64,000 bases of DNA from Streptomyces olivochromogenes (GTDB lineage: Bacteria > Actinomycetota > Actinomycetes > Streptomycetales > Streptomycetaceae). Made by a program: the position numbers and the translations under genes. Position 1 is the first letter of the stretch. The number at the start of each line of letters is the position of its first letter. Below the pieces are notes generated by a model, which was given only the letters and a program-made list of their open reading frames with translations, searched no databases and was not told where the DNA came from. Below, piece by piece: positions 42,816 to 50,922 of the stretch. The stretch is from positions 33,669 through 97,668 of the forward strand of contig NZ_KQ948451.1 in assembly GCF_001514115.1 (NCBI RefSeq), given 5' to 3'.

Positions 42816-44162
42816 ATGGACGCACCGAACATCGTGATCGTCGGCGGCGGGTTCGCCGGCGTCGAGTGCGCACGCGGGCTCGAGCGCACCCTTCAGCCGG
42901 GTGACGCCCGGATCACCCTGGTCAGCCCCACCGACTACCAGCTCTATCTGCCGCTGCTGCCGCACGTCGCCGCCGGTGTCGTCACCCCGCAGTCCGTGGC
43001 CCCCTCGCTGCGCCGGATCCTGCGCCGCACGACGTTCCTGCCGGGCGGTGTGATCGGCGTGGATCCCGCGTCCAAGAGGTGCGTCGTACGCAAGATCACG
43101 GGGGAGTTCGTCGATCTGTCGTACGACTACTTGCTGCTCACGCCCGGCAGCGTGACCCGCACCTTCGACATCCCCGGTCTCCTCGACGAGGCGCGCGGGA
43201 TGAAGACGCTCGCCCAGGCGGTGTATCTGCGTGACCATGTGATCGCCCAACTCGACCTGGCCGCGGCCACGTCGGACGAGGACGAGCGGGCGGCGCGACT
43301 GCAGTTCGTCGTGGTCGGCGGCGGATACGCGGGCGCCGAGACCGCGGCCTGCCTGCAGCGCCTGACCACCGCCGCGTCGAAGCGCTACCACCCGCGCCTG
43401 GATCCGGGGCTCATCAAGTGGCACCTGGTGGACGTCGCCCCCAAGCTGCTCCCGGAGCTCGGCGACAAGCTCGGGGCGAGTGCGCTGCGCCTGCTGAGCG
43501 AGCGCGGTCTGGAGATCTCCCTCGAGACGACCGTCGCCTCGGTCACGGAAGGCAAGATCACCCTCACGGACGGCCGGGTACTGCCGTCACGGACACTGGT
43601 GTGGACGGCCGGTGTCGCGGCGAGTCCGCTGGTCGACTCACTGGGCGCGGAGACCGTACGCGGCCGGCTCCTCACCGAGCCGGACTTCAAGGTGCCGGGC
43701 CTGGACGGGGTGTTCGCGCTGGGCGACGCCGCCGCCGTGCCCGACCTGGCCAGGGCCGACGGTTCCTACTGTCCGCCGACCGCCCAGCACGCCGCCCGGC
43801 AGGGCCGGCACGCGGCGAAGAACCTGACGGCACTGCTGCAGGGACAGCCCATGACGCCGTACAAGCACAAGGACCTCGGCCTGGTCGTCGACCTCGGCGG
43901 CCACGACGCGGTGTCCAAGCCGCTCGGTATCGGTCTCAAGGGCGTGCCCGCACAGGTCGTGGCCCGTGGATACCACCTGTACGCGCTGCGCACGGGCTCG
44001 GCCAGGTTCCGTACGGCCGCCAACTGGTTCCTCAACGCGGTCGCGGGCGACGACTTCGTGCGCACCGGCTTCCTCGCCGACCGGAAGGGGACCCTGCGGG
44101 AATTCGAGCACACCGACCACTACCTGACGCCTGAGCAGGTCGCCGCCCGCCTGAGCCGTTAG
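42816..44162 (+). CDS. NAD(P)/FAD-dependent oxidoreductase, NDH-2 type
   Basis: The 448-residue protein has the FAD motif IVIVGGGFAGVECARGLE, the NADH motif FVVVGGGYAGAETAACL, and the second FAD block GVFALGDAAAVPD. The C-terminal third has an amphipathic stretch (ALRTGSARFRTAANWFLNAV) for membrane association. These are traits of type II NADH:quinone dehydrogenases, which pass electrons to menaquinone without pumping. ATG at 42816 follows GGAGAGAGG. It is not in an operon with cytochrome genes. Disulfide reductases of the same superfamily are less likely. Confidence 0.88.
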   Translation: MDAPNIVIVGGGFAGVECARGLERTLQPGDARITLVSPTDYQLYLPLLPHVAAGVVTPQSVAPSLRRILRRTTFLPGGVIGVDPASKRCVVRKITGEFVDLSYDYLLLTPGSVTRTFDIPGLLDEARGMKTLAQAVYLRDHVIAQLDLAAATSDEDERAARLQFVVVGGGYAGAETAACLQRLTTAASKRYHPRLDPGLIKWHLVDVAPKLLPELGDKLGASALRLLSERGLEISLETTVASVTEGKITLTDGRVLPSRTLVWTAGVAASPLVDSLGAETVRGRLLTEPDFKVPGLDGVFALGDAAAVPDLARADGSYCPPTAQHAARQGRHAAKNLTALLQGQPMTPYKHKDLGLVVDLGGHDAVSKPLGIGLKGVPAQVVARGYHLYALRTGSARFRTAANWFLNAVAGDDFVRTGFLADRKGTLREFEHTDHYLTPEQVAARLSR

Positions 44163-44177
44163 GGCCTGTCCGGCGGA

Positions 44178-44939
44178 TCATGCCGCGGAGGCGGAGCTGT
44201 TCAGGAGGGCGAGGTAGCGGCGGGCGAAGAGGTAGGCGTCACCCGGCCAGCGGGCCGAGAGATAGCGGCCGTCCTCGACGACGAACGCGTCCGTGTCGTC
44301 GGTGGCGGTGCCGCGCCGGGTCAGGGTGCGGGGGCCGCGTACGAACTGCGTTCCCGGGTCGGCGAGGGCCGCCCTGACCTCGGCCTCGACGTACGCGGGA
44401 TAGGTGCGGTAGTAGCGGCCGAGGCGCCAGGCGGTGGTGAAGTAGGCCGTGCGTTCCATGTATGTGGGAAGGCAGGTCGTGCGCCGGTCGGCCAGGACGC
44501 CCCGGCCGGTGGTGAGGTCGCGGGCGCGGGCGAGCACGAGGACGCCGTGGCAGATCGCGCCGACGGGCCGCCCGAGCGCCCAGAAGCGGGCGATCTGCTG
44601 GTGAAGCGCCGTCGAGCCGAGGTACTGCCGCATGCCGGGTGCGTGTCCGCCGGGCAGCAACAGACCGTCGTACTCCTCGATGTCGACCCCGGCCCAGGAG
44701 ACGGTGGCGGTGAACTCCGGTGACTTCGTCAGCTGCTCGTAGAACCGCCGGGGTTCCTCGGCGGCGCCCAGTTGTCCGAAGAGCACCCCCCTCAGGAGCC
44801 GCGGGTCCGCCGCCGGCCGGGTGCCCGCGCGCTCGGTGGCGAGCACCACCTCGTGCCCCGCATCGGTGAGGATCCGCCAGGGAACGGCCACTTCGGTGAC
44901 GTCGAAGTCGCGGTCGGGTACCGGCATCAGCACGCGCAT
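44178..44939 (-). CDS. DJ-1/PfpI family protein
   Basis: The 253-residue protein has the DJ-1 fold signatures. They are MRVLMPVPDRDFDVTEVAVP, WAGVDIEEYDGLLLPGGHAP, the nucleophile elbow GAICHGVLVLA with Cys and His, and a Glu candidate earlier. The long form is similar to Hsp31/chaperone-like or amidase-type members and to transcription-factor-associated PfpI proteins. It may deglycate or act as glyoxalase; not decidable. ATG at 44939. It converges with the NDH-2-like gene, the two stops being 15 bases apart. Confidence 0.85.
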   Translation of the reverse strand: MRVLMPVPDRDFDVTEVAVPWRILTDAGHEVVLATERAGTRPAADPRLLRGVLFGQLGAAEEPRRFYEQLTKSPEFTATVSWAGVDIEEYDGLLLPGGHAPGMRQYLGSTALHQQIARFWALGRPVGAICHGVLVLARARDLTTGRGVLADRRTTCLPTYMERTAYFTTAWRLGRYYRTYPAYVEAEVRAALADPGTQFVRGPRTLTRRGTATDDTDAFVVEDGRYLSARWPGDAYLFARRYLALLNSSASAA

Positions 44940-45057
44940 GCGCCCATCATGGCAGGCCCCGGGGTTGCCACCGGTACGGCCGACAGGAGAGTGACAACTT
45001 CCCTTCCCCGATGGCCTGTTGACGCCTACATTGCCGGTCTGCACGTCATCACAGGAA

Positions 45058-45583
45058 ATGCCCAGGAGCTGATTCCGCGCCCGAGAACCCGGCCACCTCG
45101 GAACTCCCCGCCGAGGGGGTACTCAGCCGGATCATCACGACCCGCCCGCACACGGCCCGGATCTGGAACTACTGGCTCGGCGGCGGCGACTACTACGAGG
45201 TCGACCGGGCGGCCGGGGAGCGGATCCGCCAACTGCACCCGGGCATCGGCGACTACGCGCGGGCGGACCGGCTGTTCCTGGGACGCGCCGTACGCCATCT
45301 GGTCACCGCGTGCGGAATACACCAGTTCCTCGACATAGGCACCGGCCTGCCGACCGCGGACAACACGCACGAGGTGGCGCAGCGGCTCGCACCGGACGCC
45401 CGGATCGTCTACGCCGACAACGACCCGCTGGTCCTGGCGCACGCCCGCGCCCTGCTCACCAGTGCCCCCGAGGGCCGCACGGAGCCCGGTGTCGTCTCCT
45501 GTTCGCGCTGGCGTCCGCAGCCGACGGACGGGGACGAACCGGCGGAAGTGGCCATGTTCGGCGGGGTGGGCCGCAAACCCTGA
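45058..45583 (+). pseudogene. SAM-dependent methyltransferase (Methyltransf_19) with frameshifted start and internal deletion
   Basis: The frame encodes ARIWNYWLGGGDYYEVDRAA, QFLDIGTGLPTADNTHEVAQ (SAM motif I) and YADNDPLVLAHARALL, typical of the large Streptomyces DUF574/Methyltransf_19 family of about 270 residues. It then jumps to SRWRPQPTDGDEPAEVAMFG and GVGRKP, the family's C-terminus, so roughly 100 central residues are missing. No start codon is in frame. ATG at 45058 is in the neighbouring frame and would join if one T near 45070 were removed (MPRSDSAPENPA). It is probably inactive. Confidence 0.8.
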
Positions 45584-45697
45584 ACCGGAATGCGGCCTGG
45601 GTGAACGCGAGGGCACGGGCGCACGTATGGAAGGAGGGCTCACGACCGGAGCCCCGGCGGCGTCGACGCCGCACCGTACGGCTTCGGGAGCCCATGC

Positions 45698-47080
45698 ATG
45701 AGGCACGCACGACGACGGATCGTCCGACGGGGGGCGCGACTCGCGGCCGTCGGCGGGGTCCTCTGCGGAGGGTTGATGGTGACGCACGCCATGGCGAGCG
45801 AGCCGTCCGCCGCGTCACGTGCCCCCCAGAGCGCCACCCTGGCCGCCGCGGGCAAGGGCGCGGGTCTGGTGTCGACCCTCGGCACCGCGCGTACGGCGGG
45901 CAGTTGGATCGCCGCCGACGGGCACCCTGTCGTGGCGGTGACCGACTCGGCCGCGGCGGACGAGGTGAAGAAGGCGGGCGCCCGCCCCAAGGTCGTGAGT
46001 CACAGCATGGAGGACCTCACGTCCGTGACGAAGGCGCTGAAGGCGGCGCCACGGGTCGCGGGCACCGCCTGGGCCATGGACTACGTCCACAACGAGGTGG
46101 TGGTGCAGGCCGACCGCACCGTGTCCGCCTCCGACTGGTCCCGGATGAAGAAGCTCGCCGCGAGCATGGGCAGTTCGGTCCGGATGGAGCGGACCGAGGG
46201 CACGTTCACCACACGGCTCAACGCCGCCCTGCCGATGTTCTCGACCGGCGGGCGCTGTTCGGCGGGCTACAACGTGACCAACGGGCGTAACGAGTTCATC
46301 CTGACGGCCGGGCACTGCGGGCCGGCCGGGTCCGTCTGGTTCGGGGACAACCAGGGCGCCAAGCAGTTGGGGCAGACGGTCACCACGGCGTTCCCCGGCA
46401 GCGACTTCTCCCTCATCCAGTACAACAACGGCCAGAACGACACCGGGAACAACGTCGTCTCGATCGGGGGCGGCAAGGGCGTCCAGATCATCGGCGCCGC
46501 CGATCCGACGGTCGGCCAGCGGGTCTTCCGCAGCGGCAGCACCAGTGGACTCCACGACGGTGAGGTGAAGGCGCTCAACGCGACGGTCAACTACCCCGAG
46601 GGCACCGTGACCGGTCTGGTGGAGACCAATGTGTGTGCCGAACCGGGCGACAGCGGCGGTCCGTTGTTCTCGGAGGGCATCGCGCTCGGCGTGACCTCGG
46701 GGGGCAACGGGGACTGCACGGCGGGCGGTACGACGTTCTTCCAGCCGATCACCAAGGCGCTCACGGCGCTCGGGGTGAAACTGACCGGACCGGGTGCCGC
46801 CGCCCAGGGCGCGGCGGGAGCCACCGCCCAGTCCTCCCCCGCCCCCGCGTCCTCGCAGGGCGCGGCCGTCGTGCCGGGATCCGCCGCGCCCGGCTCGGTC
46901 CAGGCGGTCGGGTCGGGCGCCTCCGAGCCACTCCTCACCCGCCTCACGGACCCGCAGAACATCGGTCCGGGGCTGCTGGTCATCGCCGGCAGCATCATCG
47001 CGCTGGTCGCCACGCGGTACATCCGTACGGAACAGGATCGCAACCGCTACCGGCGGCAGTACTCGCAGAGTTGGGGCTGA
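45698..47080 (+). CDS. membrane-tethered S1 (streptogrisin-like) serine protease
   Basis: The 460-residue protein has an Arg-rich signal peptide and a pro-region (about 35-185, ARPKVVSHSMEDLTSVTKAL). The chymotrypsin-like domain has His in TAGHC near 206, Asp in GSDFSLI near 235 and Ser in GDSGGP near 318. After it comes an Ala/Ser/Pro linker, then a C-terminal span (GPGLLVIAGSIIALVAT, about 423-440) and a basic cytoplasmic tail. Classical streptogrisins are free secreted enzymes, so the span is a distinctive feature. It may process other surface proteins. ATG at 45698. Confidence 0.9.
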   Translation: MRHARRRIVRRGARLAAVGGVLCGGLMVTHAMASEPSAASRAPQSATLAAAGKGAGLVSTLGTARTAGSWIAADGHPVVAVTDSAAADEVKKAGARPKVVSHSMEDLTSVTKALKAAPRVAGTAWAMDYVHNEVVVQADRTVSASDWSRMKKLAASMGSSVRMERTEGTFTTRLNAALPMFSTGGRCSAGYNVTNGRNEFILTAGHCGPAGSVWFGDNQGAKQLGQTVTTAFPGSDFSLIQYNNGQNDTGNNVVSIGGGKGVQIIGAADPTVGQRVFRSGSTSGLHDGEVKALNATVNYPEGTVTGLVETNVCAEPGDSGGPLFSEGIALGVTSGGNGDCTAGGTTFFQPITKALTALGVKLTGPGAAAQGAAGATAQSSPAPASSQGAAVVPGSAAPGSVQAVGSGASEPLLTRLTDPQNIGPGLLVIAGSIIALVATRYIRTEQDRNRYRRQYSQSWG

Positions 47081-47102
47081 GGCCGGGGCGGCGGACGAGG
47101 TG

Positions 47103-47139
47103 ACGGGGCGGAGACTCGCAACCAGGAGTCACGCCCCGT
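47103..47139. terminator. hairpin terminator
   Basis: ACGGGGCG pairs with CGCCCCGT, and an inner GACTC pairs with GAGTC across an eight-base loop, with a small asymmetric bulge. It follows the protease stop and faces a convergent small gene. Confidence 0.78.
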
Positions 47140-47171
47140 TCGTCACGGACCCGGGGGGCGGCCGAGCGGGC

Positions 47172-47348
47172 TCACGCCGCCTGTGTGGGCGACTGGGGGG
47201 CGGCTTCCGCCCACTCCAGGACGAGCCGCTGGTACTCCCGCCGCTCCTCCATGCTCAGCGTCCCACCGGCCCGGAACCACAGGGCCCGGATCTCCTCGTT
47301 GACATCGGCGGCGGACCGCACGGAGTCGGTTTCAGGAGTGGTGGACAT
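47172..47348 (-). CDS. small conserved hypothetical protein, 58 residues
   Basis: The product begins MSTTPETDSVRSAADVNEEI and contains RALWFRAGGTLSMEERREYQ and RLVLEWAEA, a pattern that I recall from short Streptomyces proteins. It is helical and charged, with no membrane segment. It is single, with the start at 47348, and an in-frame ATG four codons upstream. Codon bias supports coding. Function unknown. It converges with the protease gene across a terminator. Confidence 0.65.
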   Translation of the reverse strand: MSTTPETDSVRSAADVNEEIRALWFRAGGTLSMEERREYQRLVLEWAEAAPQSPTQAA

Positions 47349-47463
47349 GGTGTGAAGCATACGGGCCTTGGCGTGAAGGCGTTGTGAGTAAAGGTACGCC
47401 TTACGACATTACGGACCGTGAACCTGATCACTCGTCCGACGTGGGATCACCGTCCGCACCTGC

Positions 47464-48633
47464 TCACCCTCTCTCCCCCGTCCCCAGCACCAGCACCTGA
47501 ATGGCCAGCACCGCGGCCCCGCGCGCCCAGTCGTGGAAGTCGGAGACCTTCGTCTCCAGATCGACCGGATCGGCCTGCGGGTGGCGGTGTGTGAGGATCG
47601 TCTCCTCGACGGCCGGGCCCGCCACGTCGACGAGTCCGACACCCTCTCCGGCGAGCAGGATCTTCTGCGGCATGGCGAAGTTGGCGATCTGCGCGACGAG
47701 GGTGCCGAGCGCGCGGGCCGCCTCGTCCAGGACGCGGGCCGACAGCGGGTCACCCGCTGCGGCACGGGCGAGGATCTCCTCGTAGCTCAGGTCCTCGCCG
47801 GTGGCGGCCCTGACCTGGTAGCGGATGCTGGGGATGGTCAGCAGGGAGATGGCGCTGCCGCGTTCCCCTTCGGGGGTGAGGGGGCCGTACGGGTTCACGA
47901 TCCAGCGGCGGCCCACACCCCGCCCGTCCTCGACGGAGGCGACCCGGCTGCCGCCGAGGACGAGGCCGTAGCCGATCCCGGCGCCGATGGTGAGGACCAC
48001 GAAGCGTTCGAGTCCGCGGCCGGCGCCGAACCATGTCTCGGCCTCCACGAGGGCGGCGACATCGTTCTCGACGACCACCGGCAACCCGGTGCGCGGTTCG
48101 ACGAGTTCGGCCAGCGGGACGTCCGTCCAGCCGAGGAAGGCCGACTCGGCGACGACCGATCGTTTCTCGACACGGCCGCCGACTCCGATGCCGATTCCGG
48201 CCGGCGCGGGAAAGGACCGGGTGAGTTCCTCGGTCATCTCCGCCAGCAGGTCGGCGACTTCAGCCGGGGTGTGGGTGGTGAGAGGGCGGTCGTGCCGCGC
48301 CACGATGTCGCTGCGCAGGGTGGTGACGACGCCGTAGACCATGTCCTCGGTGATCTTGAATCCGATGAAGGAGCGGGACTCGGCGACGATGTCCAGGGGT
48401 TGTGAGGGACGCCCCTGACGTACCTCGGCGCTCTCCCCCTCCCCCGACTCGGCGGCCTCGATCAGCAGGCCGGACTCGATCAGCGGTTTGGTCAGCCGGG
48501 TGAGACTGCCCGCCGACAGGTTCAGGCGGCGTGCGATCTCGCTGCGCGACAGCGGCCCGTGCACGAGCACCTCGATCGCCACCGCACGCTCACCCGGACT
48601 CAGCGGCAGCCAGCCGGCGGCGCGTGTGGTCAT
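47464..48633 (-). CDS. ROK family transcriptional regulator without the Cys zinc motif
   Basis: The 389-residue protein has a winged HTH (GPLSRSEIARRLNLSAGSLT, RLTKPLIESGLLIE) and a ROK sugar-kinase-like domain (VENDVAALVEAETWFGAGRG, VLTIGAGIGYGLVLGG). Where ROK proteins usually carry the CGCxGC zinc site after GHW, it reads NPYGPLTPEGERGSAISLL, so the Cys residues are gone. Repressors of this kind respond to sugars. It diverges from a Gfo/Idh/MocA oxidoreductase and is its likely regulator. ATG at 48633 has GGGAG upstream; an ATG at 48660 is also possible. Confidence 0.87.
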   Translation of the reverse strand: MTTRAAGWLPLSPGERAVAIEVLVHGPLSRSEIARRLNLSAGSLTRLTKPLIESGLLIEAAESGEGESAEVRQGRPSQPLDIVAESRSFIGFKITEDMVYGVVTTLRSDIVARHDRPLTTHTPAEVADLLAEMTEELTRSFPAPAGIGIGVGGRVEKRSVVAESAFLGWTDVPLAELVEPRTGLPVVVENDVAALVEAETWFGAGRGLERFVVLTIGAGIGYGLVLGGSRVASVEDGRGVGRRWIVNPYGPLTPEGERGSAISLLTIPSIRYQVRAATGEDLSYEEILARAAAGDPLSARVLDEAARALGTLVAQIANFAMPQKILLAGEGVGLVDVAGPAVEETILTHRHPQADPVDLETKVSDFHDWARGAAVLAIQVLVLGTGERG

Positions 48634-48728
48634 GAGGGTCGGGCTCCCAGAAGATTTCATTTCGCCTCGGAATTAATGACATCACTGTATGGCGCGGCAG
48701 TTCGCCGGAAAAGATGCGTACAGGACTC

Positions 48729-48754
48729 TTGACGCTTCGATTGTTCCGCATCAA
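48729..48754. promoter_or_regulatory. candidate ROK operator in divergent promoter
   Basis: TTGACGC and GCATCAA form a near-perfect 7-bp inverted repeat with 12 bases between, about 95 bases from the ROK start and 64 from the oxidoreductase start. The region is AT-richer than its flanks. Confidence 0.5.
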
Positions 48755-48817
48755 AAGTAAATGAGTCCAGGACGAGCCCGACCCGTGAAGTCTCCACCAG
48801 TGAAGGATGTTGCTCAG

Positions 48818-50020
48818 ATGGCGTTCTCTCTCGGCATCGTCGGCGCCGGCCAGTTCTCCGGCCAGTTCGCGAAGCTGTTCCTCGCCCACCCCGGCGTCGC
48901 CGATGTCCACGTCACCGATCTGCTCCCCGAACGGGCGGAGGAACTGGCGGGCGCCGAAGGGCTGTCGGGCACCTTCCCCTCGTACGAGGCGATGCTGGAG
49001 TCGAAGGCGGTGGACGCCGTCGCGATCTTCACCCAGCGCTGGACCCACGGGCCGCTGGTGCTTCAGGCACTCCGGGCGGGCAAGCACGTGTACTCCGCGG
49101 TGCCGATGGCCATCACCCGGGACGAGATCGCCGCGATCATCGACGCGGTACGGGCGACCGGACTGACGTACATGATGGGCGAGACCAGCCAGTACAACCC
49201 CGCCACGGTCCACGCCCGCAACCAGATCGCCGAGGGCGCCTTCGGGCGGCTGTTCTACGCCGAGGGCGACTACGTCCACGACATGGATCTCGGGTTCTAC
49301 GAGGCGTACCGGTACAGCGGCGGCGAGAACTGGAAGGCGACCGCCAGCTATCCCCCGCTGCTCTACCCGACGCACTCGGTGGGCGGGGTGCTCGGCGCCT
49401 GGCGGACGCACGCGGTGAGCGTGTCGGCCATCGGAGTGCGCGACGAGCGCGGGGACGGGGTGTTCGACAAGGAGGTCAGCCAGTTCGGCAACGACTTCTC
49501 CAACGCGACGGCACTGTTCGAGGTGGCGGGCGGCGGCTCGTTCCGTACGAACGAGTTCCGGCGGGTCGGATATCCCTCGCACATCCGGGAGTCCCGTTTC
49601 CGGTTCTTCGGGACCGACGCCAGCATGGAGCAGCTCGCCACGGTGAGCTTCTGGCAGGACAAGAAGGGGGTGAAGGACATCACGGAGCTGCTCGAGCCCA
49701 AGCCGACGATGGCGCCGGACGATCCCTCGCTCCAGCACATCGCGCCGGCGCTGCGTGCCGCGTTCACGTCCGGGTCGGCGCCCGTGCACGACCGGGCGCG
49801 GCTCCCCCGGGAGTTCGACCACCTGCACAACGGGCACGAGGGCAGCCACCACTTCCTGGTGGACGACTTCGTGACCGCGGTCAACACCCGGACGCTGCCG
49901 TCGGTGAACGCGTGGGTCGCGGCCCGCTACACCCTGCCGGGCATCGTCGCGCACGAGTCAGCGCGGCAGGGCGGGGTCAGGCTGGAGATCCCGGACTTCG
50001 GGGACGCGCCCGGGGCGTGA
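48818..50020 (+). CDS. Gfo/Idh/MocA family oxidoreductase
   Basis: The 400-residue protein begins MAFSLGIVGAGQFSGQFAKL, a Rossmann motif. Strand 2 ends with Asp (VTDLLPERAEEL), pointing to NAD. Further on are AGKHVYSAVPMA in place of the usual CEKP, and the His-bearing YPTHSVGGVLGA. It should oxidise a sugar or cyclitol. ATG at 48818 has GAAGGA ten bases upstream. It diverges from the ROK regulator, which suggests sugar-controlled expression. CEKP-to-SAVP replacement at the catalytic Lys motif occurs in a subset of the family and leaves the catalytic base open. Confidence 0.88.
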   Translation: MAFSLGIVGAGQFSGQFAKLFLAHPGVADVHVTDLLPERAEELAGAEGLSGTFPSYEAMLESKAVDAVAIFTQRWTHGPLVLQALRAGKHVYSAVPMAITRDEIAAIIDAVRATGLTYMMGETSQYNPATVHARNQIAEGAFGRLFYAEGDYVHDMDLGFYEAYRYSGGENWKATASYPPLLYPTHSVGGVLGAWRTHAVSVSAIGVRDERGDGVFDKEVSQFGNDFSNATALFEVAGGGSFRTNEFRRVGYPSHIRESRFRFFGTDASMEQLATVSFWQDKKGVKDITELLEPKPTMAPDDPSLQHIAPALRAAFTSGSAPVHDRARLPREFDHLHNGHEGSHHFLVDDFVTAVNTRTLPSVNAWVAARYTLPGIVAHESARQGGVRLEIPDFGDAPGA

Positions 50021-50045
50021 GGTCCCCGGGCGGGGCCGGGTGCCG

Positions 50046-50741
50046 TCAGGTGCCCGGCTTGCGGCCGTACACGAAGACGTCGTCGCCGTTCTTCAGCAGC
50101 GACCAGTACTTCTTGGCGGTGGTCGTGGTCATGTTGACGCAGCCGTGCGAGCCGGGCGGGTTCCACATGCTCAGGCCGACCGAGTGGAAGGCCTGGCCGC
50201 CGTCGAAGAACTGGCTGTAGGGCATGGGCACGTTGTAGATGTTCGAGACGTGGTCGATGTCCCGCCAGTAGATCTTCTTCAGACCGGTGCGGGTCTCGTA
50301 CCCGTTGCGTCCCGTGCGGACCGGCACCGGACCGTAGACGAGCCTGCTGCCGTCCTGGATCCAGCTGAGCTGGAGGGTCAGGTTGACGCAGGCGATGCGG
50401 CCCTTGTTGACGGGACACTTGCCGTCCTTGTTGGGCTTGTTGCCGACGGCCTTCTGCTTGTTCATCAGGTCCATCACGCCCCAGGTGACGGACCCGGCGT
50501 AGCCCGCGTTCGGGGTGATGCCGTGCTTGGTCTGGAAGGCCTGGATCGCCTTGCAGTCGGCGGTGGACTGCCGGCCGTCGACCGGTCGGCCGAGGAACTT
50601 CTCCACCTGCTTCTGGTACGGGCCGGTCTGGGTCGTGCAGCTCGCGGCCTGCGCGGGCGCCATGCCCAGCGCGAGCGTCAGCGGCGCGACCAGTCCGGTG
50701 ATCCCCAGAGCGACGGCTCCCCGTCTGCGTATGTCCCCCAT
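50046..50741 (-). CDS. L,D-transpeptidase (YkuD) with peptidoglycan-binding domain
   Basis: The 231-residue protein has a signal peptide (GITGLVAPLTLALGMAPAQA). A peptidoglycan-binding-like domain (about 45-85, VEKFLGRPVDGRQSTADCKA) is followed by a YkuD catalytic domain. The latter ends with the motif HSVGLSMWNPPGSHGCVNMT holding His, Ser-His-Gly-Cys. It should make 3-3 cross-links in peptidoglycan or attach substrates. ATG at 50741 is required for the signal peptide. Stop codons of this and the upstream oxidoreductase converge within 26 bases. Confidence 0.92.
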   Translation of the reverse strand: MGDIRRRGAVALGITGLVAPLTLALGMAPAQAASCTTQTGPYQKQVEKFLGRPVDGRQSTADCKAIQAFQTKHGITPNAGYAGSVTWGVMDLMNKQKAVGNKPNKDGKCPVNKGRIACVNLTLQLSWIQDGSRLVYGPVPVRTGRNGYETRTGLKKIYWRDIDHVSNIYNVPMPYSQFFDGGQAFHSVGLSMWNPPGSHGCVNMTTTTAKKYWSLLKNGDDVFVYGRKPGT

Positions 50742-50922
50742 GTCAGGCCCTTCTGTCTGCGTGTTCCCGGGTGTTTCCCTCGTTCTCCGCCTGCTAGACC
50801 CGCGTCGGGGCGCAGGCGTTGTACGGCTGTCCGGTCTGCGACGAAACGGTGACATTGGGAGCAGTCCAGTTACCCCGGATTGGACCAGGCTCCGGGTGCG
50901 CCGCCCGATCTACGCTGCCGCC

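Noticed and set aside
50021..50045. Possible terminator between the Gfo/Idh gene and the L,D-transpeptidase gene
   Set aside because: Only a six-base-pair stem that runs into the coding end of the transpeptidase.
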